A stretch of DNA of 36,757 nt from Prochlorococcus sp. AG-670-O17 (GTDB lineage Bacteria > Cyanobacteriota > Cyanobacteriia > PCC-6307 > Cyanobiaceae). Location of the stretch: assembly GCA_003211315.1 (NCBI GenBank), contig QCTC01000010.1, positions 1-36,757 of the forward strand, given 5' to 3'. Positions 1-7,748 of this stretch are shown one piece after another. The translations under genes and the position numbers were made by a program. The stretch's first letter is position 1. Every line of letters begins with the position of its first letter. Below the pieces are notes generated by a model. That model saw only the letters and a list, made by a program, of their open reading frames with translations. It was not told where the DNA came from and did no database searches.

Positions 1-369
1 TTTAGAGTGATTTTTACCAAAACCTAAAGCTCTTGAGGCGAGTTTTGAGGTACTTCTCAATATTAAAACTATTGCAATTATAAAAATCAAAAAAAGACCA
101 AAAGATGCAAAAGAATTAGCAGCTGAAGATTCTTTACGACTGTTGTTAATGGTTAATTCAACATTATTTTGAGATGCTTTTTCAAGAATTAGTTGGTCGT
201 TATAAAGGATAGGTACTTTTTCTTTGTTTCCATTTTTATATAGAACATCTATTTCCCTCTTCCTAGGATAGAAATATATAGATTGTATGTTTCCCGAATC
301 TAATTCTAATAGGATATCAGAATAGCTTTTATTAGAATCTGAATATGAGAAATTTGATTTAAAGAACAC
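1..369 (-). CDS. ftsH: FtsH-type membrane AAA+ protease, N-terminal part only (cut by window edge)
   Basis: This is the first ~123 codons of a gene that runs off the left edge. The translation has an FtsH extracytoplasmic domain (SYSDILLELDSGNIQSIYFY, then a segment resembling PILYNDQ), a membrane segment (GLFLIFIIAIVLILR) and the juxta-membrane RALGFGK motif typical of cyanobacterial FtsH. FtsH is a zinc-dependent, ATP-driven protease that degrades damaged thylakoid proteins such as D1; the AAA+ and HEXXH parts lie outside the window. The only start in this frame is GTG at 369, preceded three codons upstream by a stop, and it leaves out the first transmembrane helix that the family normally has. 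A short hydrophobic frame starting with ATG at 425 would supply it if one base were added in the A-run at 373-376 (minus-strand reading). Either the start is frameshifted or this copy has a shortened N-terminus. Family call is good; start uncertain. Confidence 0.8.
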   Translation of the reverse strand, partial: MFFKSNFSYSDSNKSYSDILLELDSGNIQSIYFYPRKREIDVLYKNGNKEKVPILYNDQLILEKASQNNVELTINNSRKESSAANSFASFGLFLIFIIAIVLILRSTSKLASRALGFGKNHSK

Positions 370-504
370 TAATTTTCAATAAAATATAATAAGTAAAGCT
401 TAAAAGCTGTGATAAAGAATTGCATTATTTAAAATAAATATAATCAAATATTTGAGAGATAACCACTTAAAGGTTATATTAATAGATGGAAATAAGATAT
501 TAGT

Positions 505-681
505 ATGGCTGTTCCAAAGAAGAAAAAATCAAAAAGCAAGAGAAATCATCGACATGCTGTTTGGAAAGGTAAAGCAGTATTAGCTGCTCAAAAGGCGATG
601 TCACTAGGTAAATCTGTTTTGACAGGTAAAGCACAAGGATTTGTATATCCGATTGATGAAGAAGAAGAAAATGAAGAATAA
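505..681 (+). CDS. rpmF: 50S ribosomal protein L32
   Basis: A 58-residue basic protein starting [20 protein letters not shown], which is the classic L32 opening, followed by [18 protein letters not shown] and an acidic tail. It is a structural protein of the large ribosomal subunit. The short length and high lysine content match the family. It is divergent from the ftsH fragment, with about 135 bases between the two starts, and converges with the Ycf20-like gene, whose stop lies 5 bases after the rpmF stop. L32 in many bacteria carries the zinc-binding cysteines; this one has none, as in other picocyanobacteria as far as I recall. Confidence 0.95.
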   Translation: MAVPKKKKSKSKRNHRHAVWKGKAVLAAQKAMSLGKSVLTGKAQGFVYPIDEEEENEE

Positions 682-686
682 CTTGG

Positions 687-1013
687 TTATGAGCCTAGTT
701 TAAAAGCTTCAAGTATCACAGCATAAGTGGCTCCAATTCGAACTTTATCAACTATTGTCCACAACTTAAACAAGCTAGAATCTACAGGAGGTCTAGTTCT
801 GATTATTAGTTCAATAATTAATATTATAATAGGAACCATTATTAGTTCATTTCGACCTTCAGATATAAATTTAGTAACAAAATTTGCAAATAAAAAATAT
901 CCTGTCAAAACAGAAATTAAATTAATAGATTTTGATTTCCAAGAGGAGCTTAAAAAACCAATCAATAAATTATTAAATTGATCATTAATTTTTGAAAATT
1001 TTGTTTTTTGCAT
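687..1013 (-). CDS. Ycf20-like membrane protein (DUF565)
   Basis: A 108-residue protein matching the Ycf20/DUF565 family of cyanobacteria and plastids. The signs are the N-terminal KINDQFNNLLIGFLSSSWKS region, a hydrophobic helix at about residues 30-50, a second at about 58-72 (MVPIIILIIELIIRTR), and the family-type ending IGATYAVILEAFKLGS. Plant Ycf20-like proteins have been linked to non-photochemical quenching, but the molecular role is not established. It starts one base after the stop of the HAD gene, so the two are surely co-transcribed and probably translationally coupled, downstream of psb30. Confidence 0.8.
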   Translation of the reverse strand: MQKTKFSKINDQFNNLLIGFLSSSWKSKSINLISVLTGYFLFANFVTKFISEGRNELIMVPIIILIIELIIRTRPPVDSSLFKLWTIVDKVRIGATYAVILEAFKLGS

Positions 1014-1014
1014 T

Positions 1015-1764
1015 TTAAAATTTCATCAAAAATTTTTCTAAATAATCATAATCAATATAATTACCATCAAGCTTAGGTCCTTTAATAACTTTAGCCTTAG
1101 AACTTTCATTGCCCAGACTATCAATAAAACAGTCTAACTTCATATCCTTATCAATTACAGCAGGTATATTTGAAGGAACATAAATCGTAGGCAGATTAGC
1201 TGCTATGGATGATCTAAGACCAGGATTAGAATCTTCAAAAACTATTGATTTATTAAATTTTATACCGCTTAATTTCATCGCTTTTAAGTAAGGTAAGGGG
1301 TTAGGTTTGTGGAATTTAACATCATCACTTGATATGATAAATTCAAATGGATTAAATTCTACAAATAGTTGATTAGTTATTAAATTGGCTTGTTTCTTAG
1401 AGCTTGAGGTTACTATAAATTGTCTAACTTTTTTTTTCTGTAATTCCTTAATTAATCTATAAACACCAGGTTTAAGGGATATGACATTATTTCTTTTTAC
1501 GTAATTAATATAATGATATTGTTTTCGTTCGTGTATTTTATTTACTTCTTGATTATTCAAATATTTATTTACTAATTTTGAATAATAACAAATTCTATTT
1601 TTACCTCCATTAATTTTTAGTAGATCTAAATATGTAGATTTATCCCAATTCCAATCAAGATTAAAATCATTAAATGCGTAGTTGAAGGCAGGCAAATGAG
1701 CTTCTAATTCGGTATTAGCAATTGTTCCATCTAAGTCCCAATAAACACCCTCAAGGTAAGTCAC
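1015..1764 (-). CDS. HAD-superfamily phosphatase, CbbY/beta-phosphoglucomutase-like
   Basis: The 249-residue protein has the HAD motif I WDLDGTIANTE (D10 nucleophile, D12), motif II VTSSSK near residue 117, and the motif III/IV region KFHKPNPLPYL plus VFEDSNPGL. The helical cap between motifs I and II is of the C1 type seen in CbbY and beta-phosphoglucomutase. These enzymes hydrolyse small sugar phosphates; CbbY in Rhodobacter removes xylulose-1,5-bisphosphate, a Rubisco inhibitor, which would suit a cyanobacterium, but substrate cannot be read from the sequence. It lies between psb30 and the Ycf20-like gene in one minus-strand run. Confidence 0.85.
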   Translation of the reverse strand: MTYLEGVYWDLDGTIANTELEAHLPAFNYAFNDFNLDWNWDKSTYLDLLKINGGKNRICYYSKLVNKYLNNQEVNKIHERKQYHYINYVKRNNVISLKPGVYRLIKELQKKKVRQFIVTSSSKKQANLITNQLFVEFNPFEFIISSDDVKFHKPNPLPYLKAMKLSGIKFNKSIVFEDSNPGLRSSIAANLPTIYVPSNIPAVIDKDMKLDCFIDSLGNESSKAKVIKGPKLDGNYIDYDYLEKFLMKF

Positions 1765-1793
1765 TAAGAGTTAAAGAGTTAGAGAGTATTTTT

Positions 1794-1871
1794 TTATTTG
1801 CGAAAAAAAACAAGCGCTATTATGGCTGGTCCGGCTAATGCAACGACGGCTAAAGGTATAAGAGTTGCCAT
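1794..1871 (-). CDS. psb30: Photosystem II micro-peptide Psb30 (Ycf12), probable
   Basis: A 25-residue frame reads MATLIPLAVVALAGPAIIAL followed by VFFRK. It is one hydrophobic helix with the central AGPAIIAL pattern and basic end that I associate with Psb30/Ycf12, a one-helix subunit at the edge of the PSII reaction centre near cytochrome b559. Usual length is about 33 residues, so this version is short at the N-terminus. It leads the minus-strand run psb30-HAD-Ycf20-like, 29 bases before the HAD start, and is divergent from the YkgJ gene. Identification rests on pattern recognition of a tiny protein; another one-helix photosystem peptide is the main alternative. Confidence 0.65.
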   Translation of the reverse strand: MATLIPLAVVALAGPAIIALVFFRK

Positions 1872-1952
1872 GTGAATGATTATATGATGTGATACTATTT
1901 TTACAAATAAACCTTTCAACTGTACCAATACGTTACAAGATTGAATTAAATT

Positions 1953-2300
1953 ATGAAATCATGGAGTTGTATAGAAAATTGCGGAGCTTGTTGTCGATTA
2001 GATTTAGCTGATAGAGATAATTTATCGGGGGCACTAAATAATAAAGATATAGCATTAATAAATTCAATGATAAGCAAAGATGGATGGTGTAAATATCTTG
2101 ATAAATCAAATAGAAAATGCATGATTTATGAATCAAGACCACATTTTTGTCGAGTAAATGAATTTTCTTCATCGTTCAAAGGTTATTTAAAAAATGGTGA
2201 TAAATTCCTAATTGATTGTTGTAAACAACATATATCATCTATTTATGGGAGAAAAAGTCTACAAATGAAGGCCTTCAAATCGGCTGTTTCAAATAAATGA
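1953..2300 (+). CDS. YkgJ-family cysteine cluster protein (CxxCxxCC type)
   Basis: A 115-residue protein with the CIENCGACCRLD cluster at residues 5-16 and further cysteines (CKYL, RKCMIYESRPHFCR, IDCC), matching the YkgJ/UPF0153 family. The conserved cysteines are thought to bind zinc or an iron-sulphur cluster; the biochemical role is unknown. Its last codons overlap the next gene through an ATGA junction (the TGA stop uses the A-T-G-A of the next start at 2297), so translation is coupled to the GDT1-type transporter pair. Confidence 0.8.
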   Translation: MKSWSCIENCGACCRLDLADRDNLSGALNNKDIALINSMISKDGWCKYLDKSNRKCMIYESRPHFCRVNEFSSSFKGYLKNGDKFLIDCCKQHISSIYGRKSLQMKAFKSAVSNK

Positions 2301-2623
2301 ATATTAATTTAGAAAAAGAAGACAAAAGTGTTGAAAAGAATTTTACATCTATTTTTATAACAACTTTTACTACTATATTTATCGCTGAATTAGGAGATAA
2401 AACTCAAATAGCGACCCTAATGTTATCTGCAGAATCAGGAAAACCAATTATTGTTTTCATTGGAAGTTCATTAGCATTAATAAGTTCTAGCCTTGTAGGT
2501 GTATTAATTGGGAAGTGGTTATCTAATAAAATATCTCCAAACAAATTTGCATTATTTACTGGTTTATTAATGATAATTATAAGTATATTTCTAGCTTATA
2601 ACATTTTAAAGCCCATATTTTAA
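2297..2623 (+). CDS. GDT1/TMEM165 (UPF0016) family transporter, half-size subunit A
   Basis: A 108-residue, three-helix membrane protein with the family signature E31-L-G-D-K-T36 (IAELGDKTQIATLM), followed by hydrophobic helices at about 50-72 and 84-105. Members of this family export Mn2+ or Ca2+; in cyanobacteria and chloroplasts the full-length relative moves Mn2+ and protects or supplies photosystem II. Most relatives have six helices with two copies of the motif; here the two halves are separate genes, this one first. The start overlaps the preceding stop and the TAA stop abuts the ATG of the second half with no gap. The N-terminus carries 15 polar residues that the second half lacks. 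Confidence 0.88.
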   Translation: MNINLEKEDKSVEKNFTSIFITTFTTIFIAELGDKTQIATLMLSAESGKPIIVFIGSSLALISSSLVGVLIGKWLSNKISPNKFALFTGLLMIIISIFLAYNILKPIF

Positions 2624-2923
2624 ATGATTTTAAGTTTACTACTATCGACGTTTATAACAATATTCATTGCCGAGCTAGGTGACAAAACGCAGTTAGCCAC
2701 TTTAACAATGAGTGGAAGCTCCGATAAACCTTTAGCCGTTTTCTTGGGATCGTCAACGGCTCTTATATTGGCCAGTTTAGTAGGAGCATTAGCAGGTGGA
2801 TCAATTTCCAATTTTGTTCCTGAAATTATTTTAAAGTCGATAGCATCTTTAACTTTCCTTATTCTTGGTTTAAGACTATTTATTATTTCACTTAATTCAA
2901 ATGAAAATGATAATAAGGAATGA
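2624..2923 (+). CDS. GDT1/TMEM165 (UPF0016) family transporter, half-size subunit B
   Basis: A 99-residue partner of the preceding gene with the same signature E17-L-G-D-K-T22 (FIAELGDKTQLATLTMS), a second helix with a small-residue-rich stretch (LVGALAGGSI) and a third at about 70-90, then a short acidic tail. Starting immediately after the previous stop, it is likely to be made in equal amounts and to pair with subunit A into a six-helix cation exporter in the thylakoid or plasma membrane. The assembly and the Mn2+ specificity are inferred from the family. Confidence 0.88.
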   Translation: MILSLLLSTFITIFIAELGDKTQLATLTMSGSSDKPLAVFLGSSTALILASLVGALAGGSISNFVPEIILKSIASLTFLILGLRLFIISLNSNENDNKE

Positions 2924-3002
2924 AATATTAAATAGTTTTTTGATTAGAAAGATAGATATAATATAAATATATTTTATAAATTAGTAAAAATTTAAAGTAA
3001 TT

Positions 3003-5222
3003 ATGTTTTCAACCTCTTCAATAATTGAAAATTTAAATAATGAAGAAGGTTTGGAATACAAGAAATTATGCAGATTATTAAAATTATCAAAAAAATCAGA
3101 AAAGGCCAAATTAGATATTGCATTGAGAGCTTTAGAAGAACTTGAAATAATAAACAAAAATAAAAATAATGAATACTTAAGCGTAAAAGAGAGTAATCAT
3201 TTGATTGCTAAGATTAGATGCAGCAGCAAAGGTTACTGCTTTGCAGTTAGAGAAAATAACAAGGAAGATATTTACATAAAAGAAAATTTACTTAACCATG
3301 CTTGGAATGGAGATAAAGTTTTAGTAAGAATAATAAAAGAAGGTGTAAGAAGAAGATCGCCAGAAGGAGTGGTAGATTGCATTCTTGAAAGAACAAATCA
3401 AATACTGTTAGCAAAAGTTGAAATAATTAAAGAAGAAGTGTACGGGATACCTATAGATGACAGAATTCTATCTAAAATAAAGCTCCCCAAAAAAGATGAG
3501 AAATATAAATATATTCCTGATAATAAAAACATAGTAAAGATAGAAATTGACTTATTCCCAATTGGCCAACAAGAAGGTATTGGTCATGTCATAAAGGAAT
3601 TAAAGTTAAATAATAGCGAAAAGTTAGATACAGATTTCGTATTATCTAAAAGTAATATTCATAGAATTGATAATATTCAAAATCCAAAGCTTACTTTGGG
3701 TAATCAACAACAAAGACTAGATCTATCAACTAAAGATTCATATATGTTCAAAAGCTGGAATGCTGAAAATTCGCCAATACTCCCAATTTTTCAAATAGAT
3801 AAAAATAAAAACAATACCTTTAATTTTTGGGTACACACAAATGCAATTGCTGAAAGATTAGATCTAAACAGTAAGAAATCCTTACAAATTTTCTTTGATA
3901 GATTTGAATCATTTCCCTTACTAGACAAATGGCAAAACTACCTTAGTGATGAAATATGTAATGCTGCAAAATTTAATACAAACCAAATAAATGACGCTAT
4001 TAGTTTGTGTATAGAAATCAATGGTGAAAATGAGATAATTAATTGGTCATTCCACTTAACCAAGGTGAAATGTTCCCTTGTAGTCGAGAATCAACATCTA
4101 GAAGCTCTTCTAACTAGAAAAAGTAATGCTCGAATCACTTCAAGAATACTTAAACCAATTAAAGAATACATAGAAGATTTAGAGAAAATAATAGAAATTT
4201 CAAAAGAATTTAGAAACAAACAATTATTGAATGGGAAATTTGAATTACCAAAGTCGAATAATAATATTGAGTCTTTAAAAGAATTATTAGTACACAACCC
4301 TGCTGACGTCTCTAAGGAATATTTTGAACCATTAAATAAAAATGACATACAAACATATATTTCGCCTTTGCTGTACGAAGCGAATTCAATATGGTTCAAC
4401 CATGCAAATAATTATGGCTTAAATAATGCATCATATATTTATCAAAAATTAGATTATATAAATGCCACTGAAATTATAAAAAATTCAGAATTAATTGATA
4501 GTGATATCGAACTTGACGAAAATGGAACTTTATCATTTAAAAAATTAGTTGAGTTATGCAGTGATGATAATAAAAAAAGTATATTGCATAAAATATTAAT
4601 TAATGTGGTAAGGGATAATGAAGTAAAACTAATTTCTAATGATAATTCTATAAATGAAACTGAAAAAATTATTTCGCCTTGGACGTTACCCTCGTTTGAT
4701 TTTACAAATTTAATTAATCAATATAATATTTTTAATATGATAATTAATGGGAAAAGGAATAAAAATAGCGGAGGAAGTTTTATTAACATTATGCAAAAAG
4801 ATTCTTGGAAAGATGTTAATTGGAATCTATATAATTCATCAACTGTAAAAGTTTTGGATTTAATATTTAATAGCCTAATAATCGATAAAATCAATGAATA
4901 TAAGAATAAAGTTAAACAGTTTAGATCTAATATGATAAGTATTAAGCAAGTAAGAAAAGCAGAAAAGTTTATAGGAAATAAGTATAGTGGGTTAATAATG
5001 ACAGTACAAAGTTATGGATTTTTTGTAGAGATTCCTGAATTATATGTTGAAGGCTTAGTACATGTAAGTACGCTTAATAATGATTGGTATGAATATAGAT
5101 CCAGACAAAACCTATTAATTGGAAGAAAATCAAAAAAATCATATAAAATAGGTGATGTAATAGATATCAAAATTATTAAAGTTGATATTCTAAAGTATCA
5201 AATAGATCTTGAATTAGTTTAG
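3003..5222 (+). CDS. RNase II/RNase R-like (RNB family) protein, catalytic residues apparently lost
   Basis: The 739-residue protein has the layout of an RNase R/II protein: a winged-helix-like N-terminus, cold-shock domains (about residues 65-200, with KIRCSSKGYCFAV), an RNB-like region and a C-terminal S1 domain at about 655-739 (YSGLIMTVQSYGFFVEI, EGLVHVSTL). The normal RNB active site is a run of aspartates (D-x5-D-x-D-D) near the start of the RNB domain. Here the matching place, about residues 257-280 (PIFQIDKNKNNTFNFWVH), has no such motif. The usual late arginine motif (SPIRRYxD-like) is replaced by SPWTLPSFDFTNL near 556-570. So it probably binds RNA but may not cut it. It stands alone between the GDT1 pair and the LapA-like gene. 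Confidence 0.8.
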   Translation: MFSTSSIIENLNNEEGLEYKKLCRLLKLSKKSEKAKLDIALRALEELEIINKNKNNEYLSVKESNHLIAKIRCSSKGYCFAVRENNKEDIYIKENLLNHAWNGDKVLVRIIKEGVRRRSPEGVVDCILERTNQILLAKVEIIKEEVYGIPIDDRILSKIKLPKKDEKYKYIPDNKNIVKIEIDLFPIGQQEGIGHVIKELKLNNSEKLDTDFVLSKSNIHRIDNIQNPKLTLGNQQQRLDLSTKDSYMFKSWNAENSPILPIFQIDKNKNNTFNFWVHTNAIAERLDLNSKKSLQIFFDRFESFPLLDKWQNYLSDEICNAAKFNTNQINDAISLCIEINGENEIINWSFHLTKVKCSLVVENQHLEALLTRKSNARITSRILKPIKEYIEDLEKIIEISKEFRNKQLLNGKFELPKSNNNIESLKELLVHNPADVSKEYFEPLNKNDIQTYISPLLYEANSIWFNHANNYGLNNASYIYQKLDYINATEIIKNSELIDSDIELDENGTLSFKKLVELCSDDNKKSILHKILINVVRDNEVKLISNDNSINETEKIISPWTLPSFDFTNLINQYNIFNMIINGKRNKNSGGSFINIMQKDSWKDVNWNLYNSSTVKVLDLIFNSLIIDKINEYKNKVKQFRSNMISIKQVRKAEKFIGNKYSGLIMTVQSYGFFVEIPELYVEGLVHVSTLNNDWYEYRSRQNLLIGRKSKKSYKIGDVIDIKIIKVDILKYQIDLELV

Positions 5223-5281
5223 AGATCGATCAACTATTAGTTTTCAAAAATTTATTAAAGTATCATAAATAATTTTTAAAA

Positions 5282-5740
5282 ATGAATAATAAAAAAAAGA
5301 ACTTATTATTAATTATTTTTTTAATTGCAAGTATACAAATATTATTATTAATAAATAACAGACAAAAAACTTCTTTTAGATATTTCATTTGGAATATTCA
5401 AGATGTAAGTATAGGTCGATTAATAATTATTTCCTTTACATCAGGTTTGTTTATGAGTTCTCTATTAAATAAAATACTAAGCAATGACATAAAAGCTAAA
5501 ACTATAATTGAAGGTGATGATAGAACAATTGATGATAATGATTATTCAGTAGAAAGAGAAAACAATGATGAACCATTTGATATTGCTCCTGAGAGAGATT
5601 TACGAGAGCCTCAACCTACGATTTCTGTTAATTACCGGGTTATAAAGAATAATGAGGAAAATGAATTAAAAGATAGAAACCAGTCAGTAAATAATTCACA
5701 AAATGATGATGATTGGAACAATAATGGTTCTGAATGGTGA
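5282..5740 (+). CDS. LapA-like (DUF1049) two-helix membrane protein with acidic tail
   Basis: A 152-residue protein with a first helix at about residues 6-25 (LLLIIFLIASIQILLLI), a NRQKTSFRYFIW linker and a second helix at about 42-60 (IGRLIIISFTSGLFMSSLL). That two-helix layout with an aromatic strand between resembles the LapA/DUF1049 domain. The remainder is acidic and probably disordered except for a short patch ERDLREPQPTISVNYRVI, which I believe recurs in cyanobacterial relatives. Function unknown. It is followed 63 bases later by the DUF2996 gene. Confidence 0.6.
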   Translation: MNNKKKNLLLIIFLIASIQILLLINNRQKTSFRYFIWNIQDVSIGRLIIISFTSGLFMSSLLNKILSNDIKAKTIIEGDDRTIDDNDYSVERENNDEPFDIAPERDLREPQPTISVNYRVIKNNEENELKDRNQSVNNSQNDDDWNNNGSEW

Positions 5741-5803
5741 AAATATTGAAAAAAAAGGGGTAAAATAATATTTATAAATTTACTTAATATTTAAATTGTT
5801 GTT

Positions 5804-6457
5804 ATGGAAGAAAATTTAGATTCGATAAAAGAAAGTAATAGAAATGAAAATGATCCATTAAAAAAGGATATTATTGATATTCAGAGCTCAAAAGAAACAG
5901 CGCCCACAATTAATAAAAATTCGAGAGATTCAACTAAAGATTTACTCCCTAATGAAAACTCAAAAAATTCAATAAAAGATCTTAATATTCAAAAAGTCAA
6001 CAAGGAGAACTCGAGTAAAGTAATCAATGATCTTGATAATAAGAATGTTGAAGACGAAAATTCAAAAACTTTAAAGGTAAAACCAAAAAAAGAACTTCCT
6101 ATTGAAAAAAAACCTTTCAATGAATTTATTAATGATCATTTATTACCTTCTATAGTTCAGGAATTTAAAGTAAGAGGAATTGAAGTTGCAGATATTAATT
6201 TAAAAAATACATCAAGACCAATTGCTGGTGATAAATGTTGGGTTATTTTTTGTGAGGTAAAAGATATTTGCAACTTTTGGCTATCATTTGAAAAAGATGA
6301 TATAAGCTCGTTAAAAAGTATTTCGTTATGCAAATTTGATCAAAAACCAAGTGTAATTGAATCATTTTTAATAGATGAAAAAAGAATTACCCTAAAATTA
6401 ATTATTTCTAGAATTCTGCAAAGATTGAATGGACAAAAATTAATTGGCATTAATTAA
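5804..6457 (+). CDS. DUF2996 cyanobacterial protein
   Basis: This 217-residue protein has a long polar, probably disordered N-terminal half (residues 1-100, rich in N, K, S, D, E) and a folded C-terminal domain beginning KKPFNEFINDHLLPSI. The conserved features are GDKCWVIFCEV, a phenylalanine-rich strand, KPSVIESFLIDEKRITL and the ending RILQRLNGQK, all matching DUF2996. No function is established. In Prochlorococcus-type genomes the family domain is commonly short; the long charged leader here is unusual but of the same composition as its neighbours. It lies just before acsF. Confidence 0.8.
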   Translation: MEENLDSIKESNRNENDPLKKDIIDIQSSKETAPTINKNSRDSTKDLLPNENSKNSIKDLNIQKVNKENSSKVINDLDNKNVEDENSKTLKVKPKKELPIEKKPFNEFINDHLLPSIVQEFKVRGIEVADINLKNTSRPIAGDKCWVIFCEVKDICNFWLSFEKDDISSLKSISLCKFDQKPSVIESFLIDEKRITLKLIISRILQRLNGQKLIGIN

Positions 6458-6538
6458 ATTTGAAAGCATAACACCTAGTTAACTTTTTACTCAAAAATAC
6501 AATTAATAGTAAATAATAGAAGTAACGATTTAGAGAAA

Positions 6539-7711
6539 ATGGCACAACAAACTATTGAATCAAATAATAAAAAATCAGTTAATAGAGGCAAGGATATCGC
6601 AAAGGATACGATATTAACTCCAAATTTTTACACTACAGATTTTGAAGCAATGGAAAAAATGGATTTATCCATTAATGAAGAAGAATTGGAGGCAATATGT
6701 GAAGAATTTAGAAAAGATTATAATAGACATCACTTTGTACGAAATAAAGAATTTGAGGGGGCGGCAGATAAATTAGATGCTGAAACTAGGGATCTTTTTG
6801 TAGATTTTCTGGAAGGAAGTTGCACTTCGGAATTTTCAGGTTTTTTATTATACAAAGAATTAAGCAAAAGGATAAAAGACAAGAATCCTCTTCTTGCTGA
6901 ATGTTTTGCTCATATGGCTAGGGATGAAGCAAGGCATGCAGGATTTTTGAATAAATCAATGAATGACTTCGGTTTACAGTTAGATTTAGGATTTCTAACA
7001 GCAAACAAGGATTATACTTATTTTGCTCCAAGAGCAATTTTTTATGCTACTTACATATCTGAAAAAATTGGATATTGGAGATATATAGCAATTTATAGGC
7101 ACCTTGAAAAAAATCCTAGTGGTAAAATTTTTCCTTTATTTAATTTCTTTGAAAATTGGTGTCAAGATGAAAATAGGCATGGTGATTTCTTTGATGCATT
7201 AATGAAAGCACAACCTCGAACGGTTAAAAGTCTAAGCCAGAAATTTGATATTTTTGGTTATACCTTGAAACATCCAATTTTTGATTATTACCATAGATTT
7301 AGATATTTTTTAAATAATCATCCTATAGTTTCTAAATTATGGTCTAGGTTTTTTCTACTAGCTGTTTTTGCAACTATGTACATAAGAGATCTTGGCACCA
7401 AAAAAGATTTTTATGGAGCACTAGGTTTAAACGCTAGAGAATACGACCAATTTGTCATTAACAAAACAAATGAAACTTCAGCCAAAGTATTTCCTGTTGT
7501 TTTAAATGTATATGATAAATCTTTTTATAAAAGATTAGACAGAATAGTTGAAAATGGTACTCTCTTATCAGAAATAGATAAGAAAGATAATCCAAATGTA
7601 ATTAAAGTATTATCTAAATTACCCATCTTTATTTCAAACGGTTATCAACTGATAAGACTATACTTATTAAAACCTCTTGAAAGTGATGATTTTCAACCAT
7701 CAATTAGATAA
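6539..7711 (+). CDS. acsF: Mg-protoporphyrin IX monomethyl ester oxidative cyclase
   Basis: The aerobic cyclase forms the fifth ring of chlorophyll, turning Mg-protoporphyrin IX monomethyl ester into divinyl protochlorophyllide with O2 and electrons. The 390-residue length is normal. Two di-iron ligand motifs of the EXXH type are visible: DEARH (E130, H133) and DENRH (E211, H214), with further acidic ligands in [14 protein letters not shown] (around E92 and E98). The start ATG is preceded by an AGAGAA-like stretch. It is plus-strand, 38 bases before tldD, and acts in the same pathway as chlH at 20.6 kb, although the two are unlinked. Also named chlE or cycI. Confidence 0.97.
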   Translation: MAQQTIESNNKKSVNRGKDIAKDTILTPNFYTTDFEAMEKMDLSINEEELEAICEEFRKDYNRHHFVRNKEFEGAADKLDAETRDLFVDFLEGSCTSEFSGFLLYKELSKRIKDKNPLLAECFAHMARDEARHAGFLNKSMNDFGLQLDLGFLTANKDYTYFAPRAIFYATYISEKIGYWRYIAIYRHLEKNPSGKIFPLFNFFENWCQDENRHGDFFDALMKAQPRTVKSLSQKFDIFGYTLKHPIFDYYHRFRYFLNNHPIVSKLWSRFFLLAVFATMYIRDLGTKKDFYGALGLNAREYDQFVINKTNETSAKVFPVVLNVYDKSFYKRLDRIVENGTLLSEIDKKDNPNVIKVLSKLPIFISNGYQLIRLYLLKPLESDDFQPSIR

Positions 7712-7748
7712 TCAGATCTTAACAAAGAGCTAAAGTTATAAGATTCAA

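Noticed and set aside
727-981. Open frame of 84 codons on the plus strand
   Set aside because: It lies wholly inside the Ycf20-like gene on the other strand, which has a clear family match and tight operon spacing.
1951-2172. Minus-strand open frame of 73 codons
   Set aside because: It is antisense to the YkgJ-type gene, whose cysteine cluster is unmistakable.
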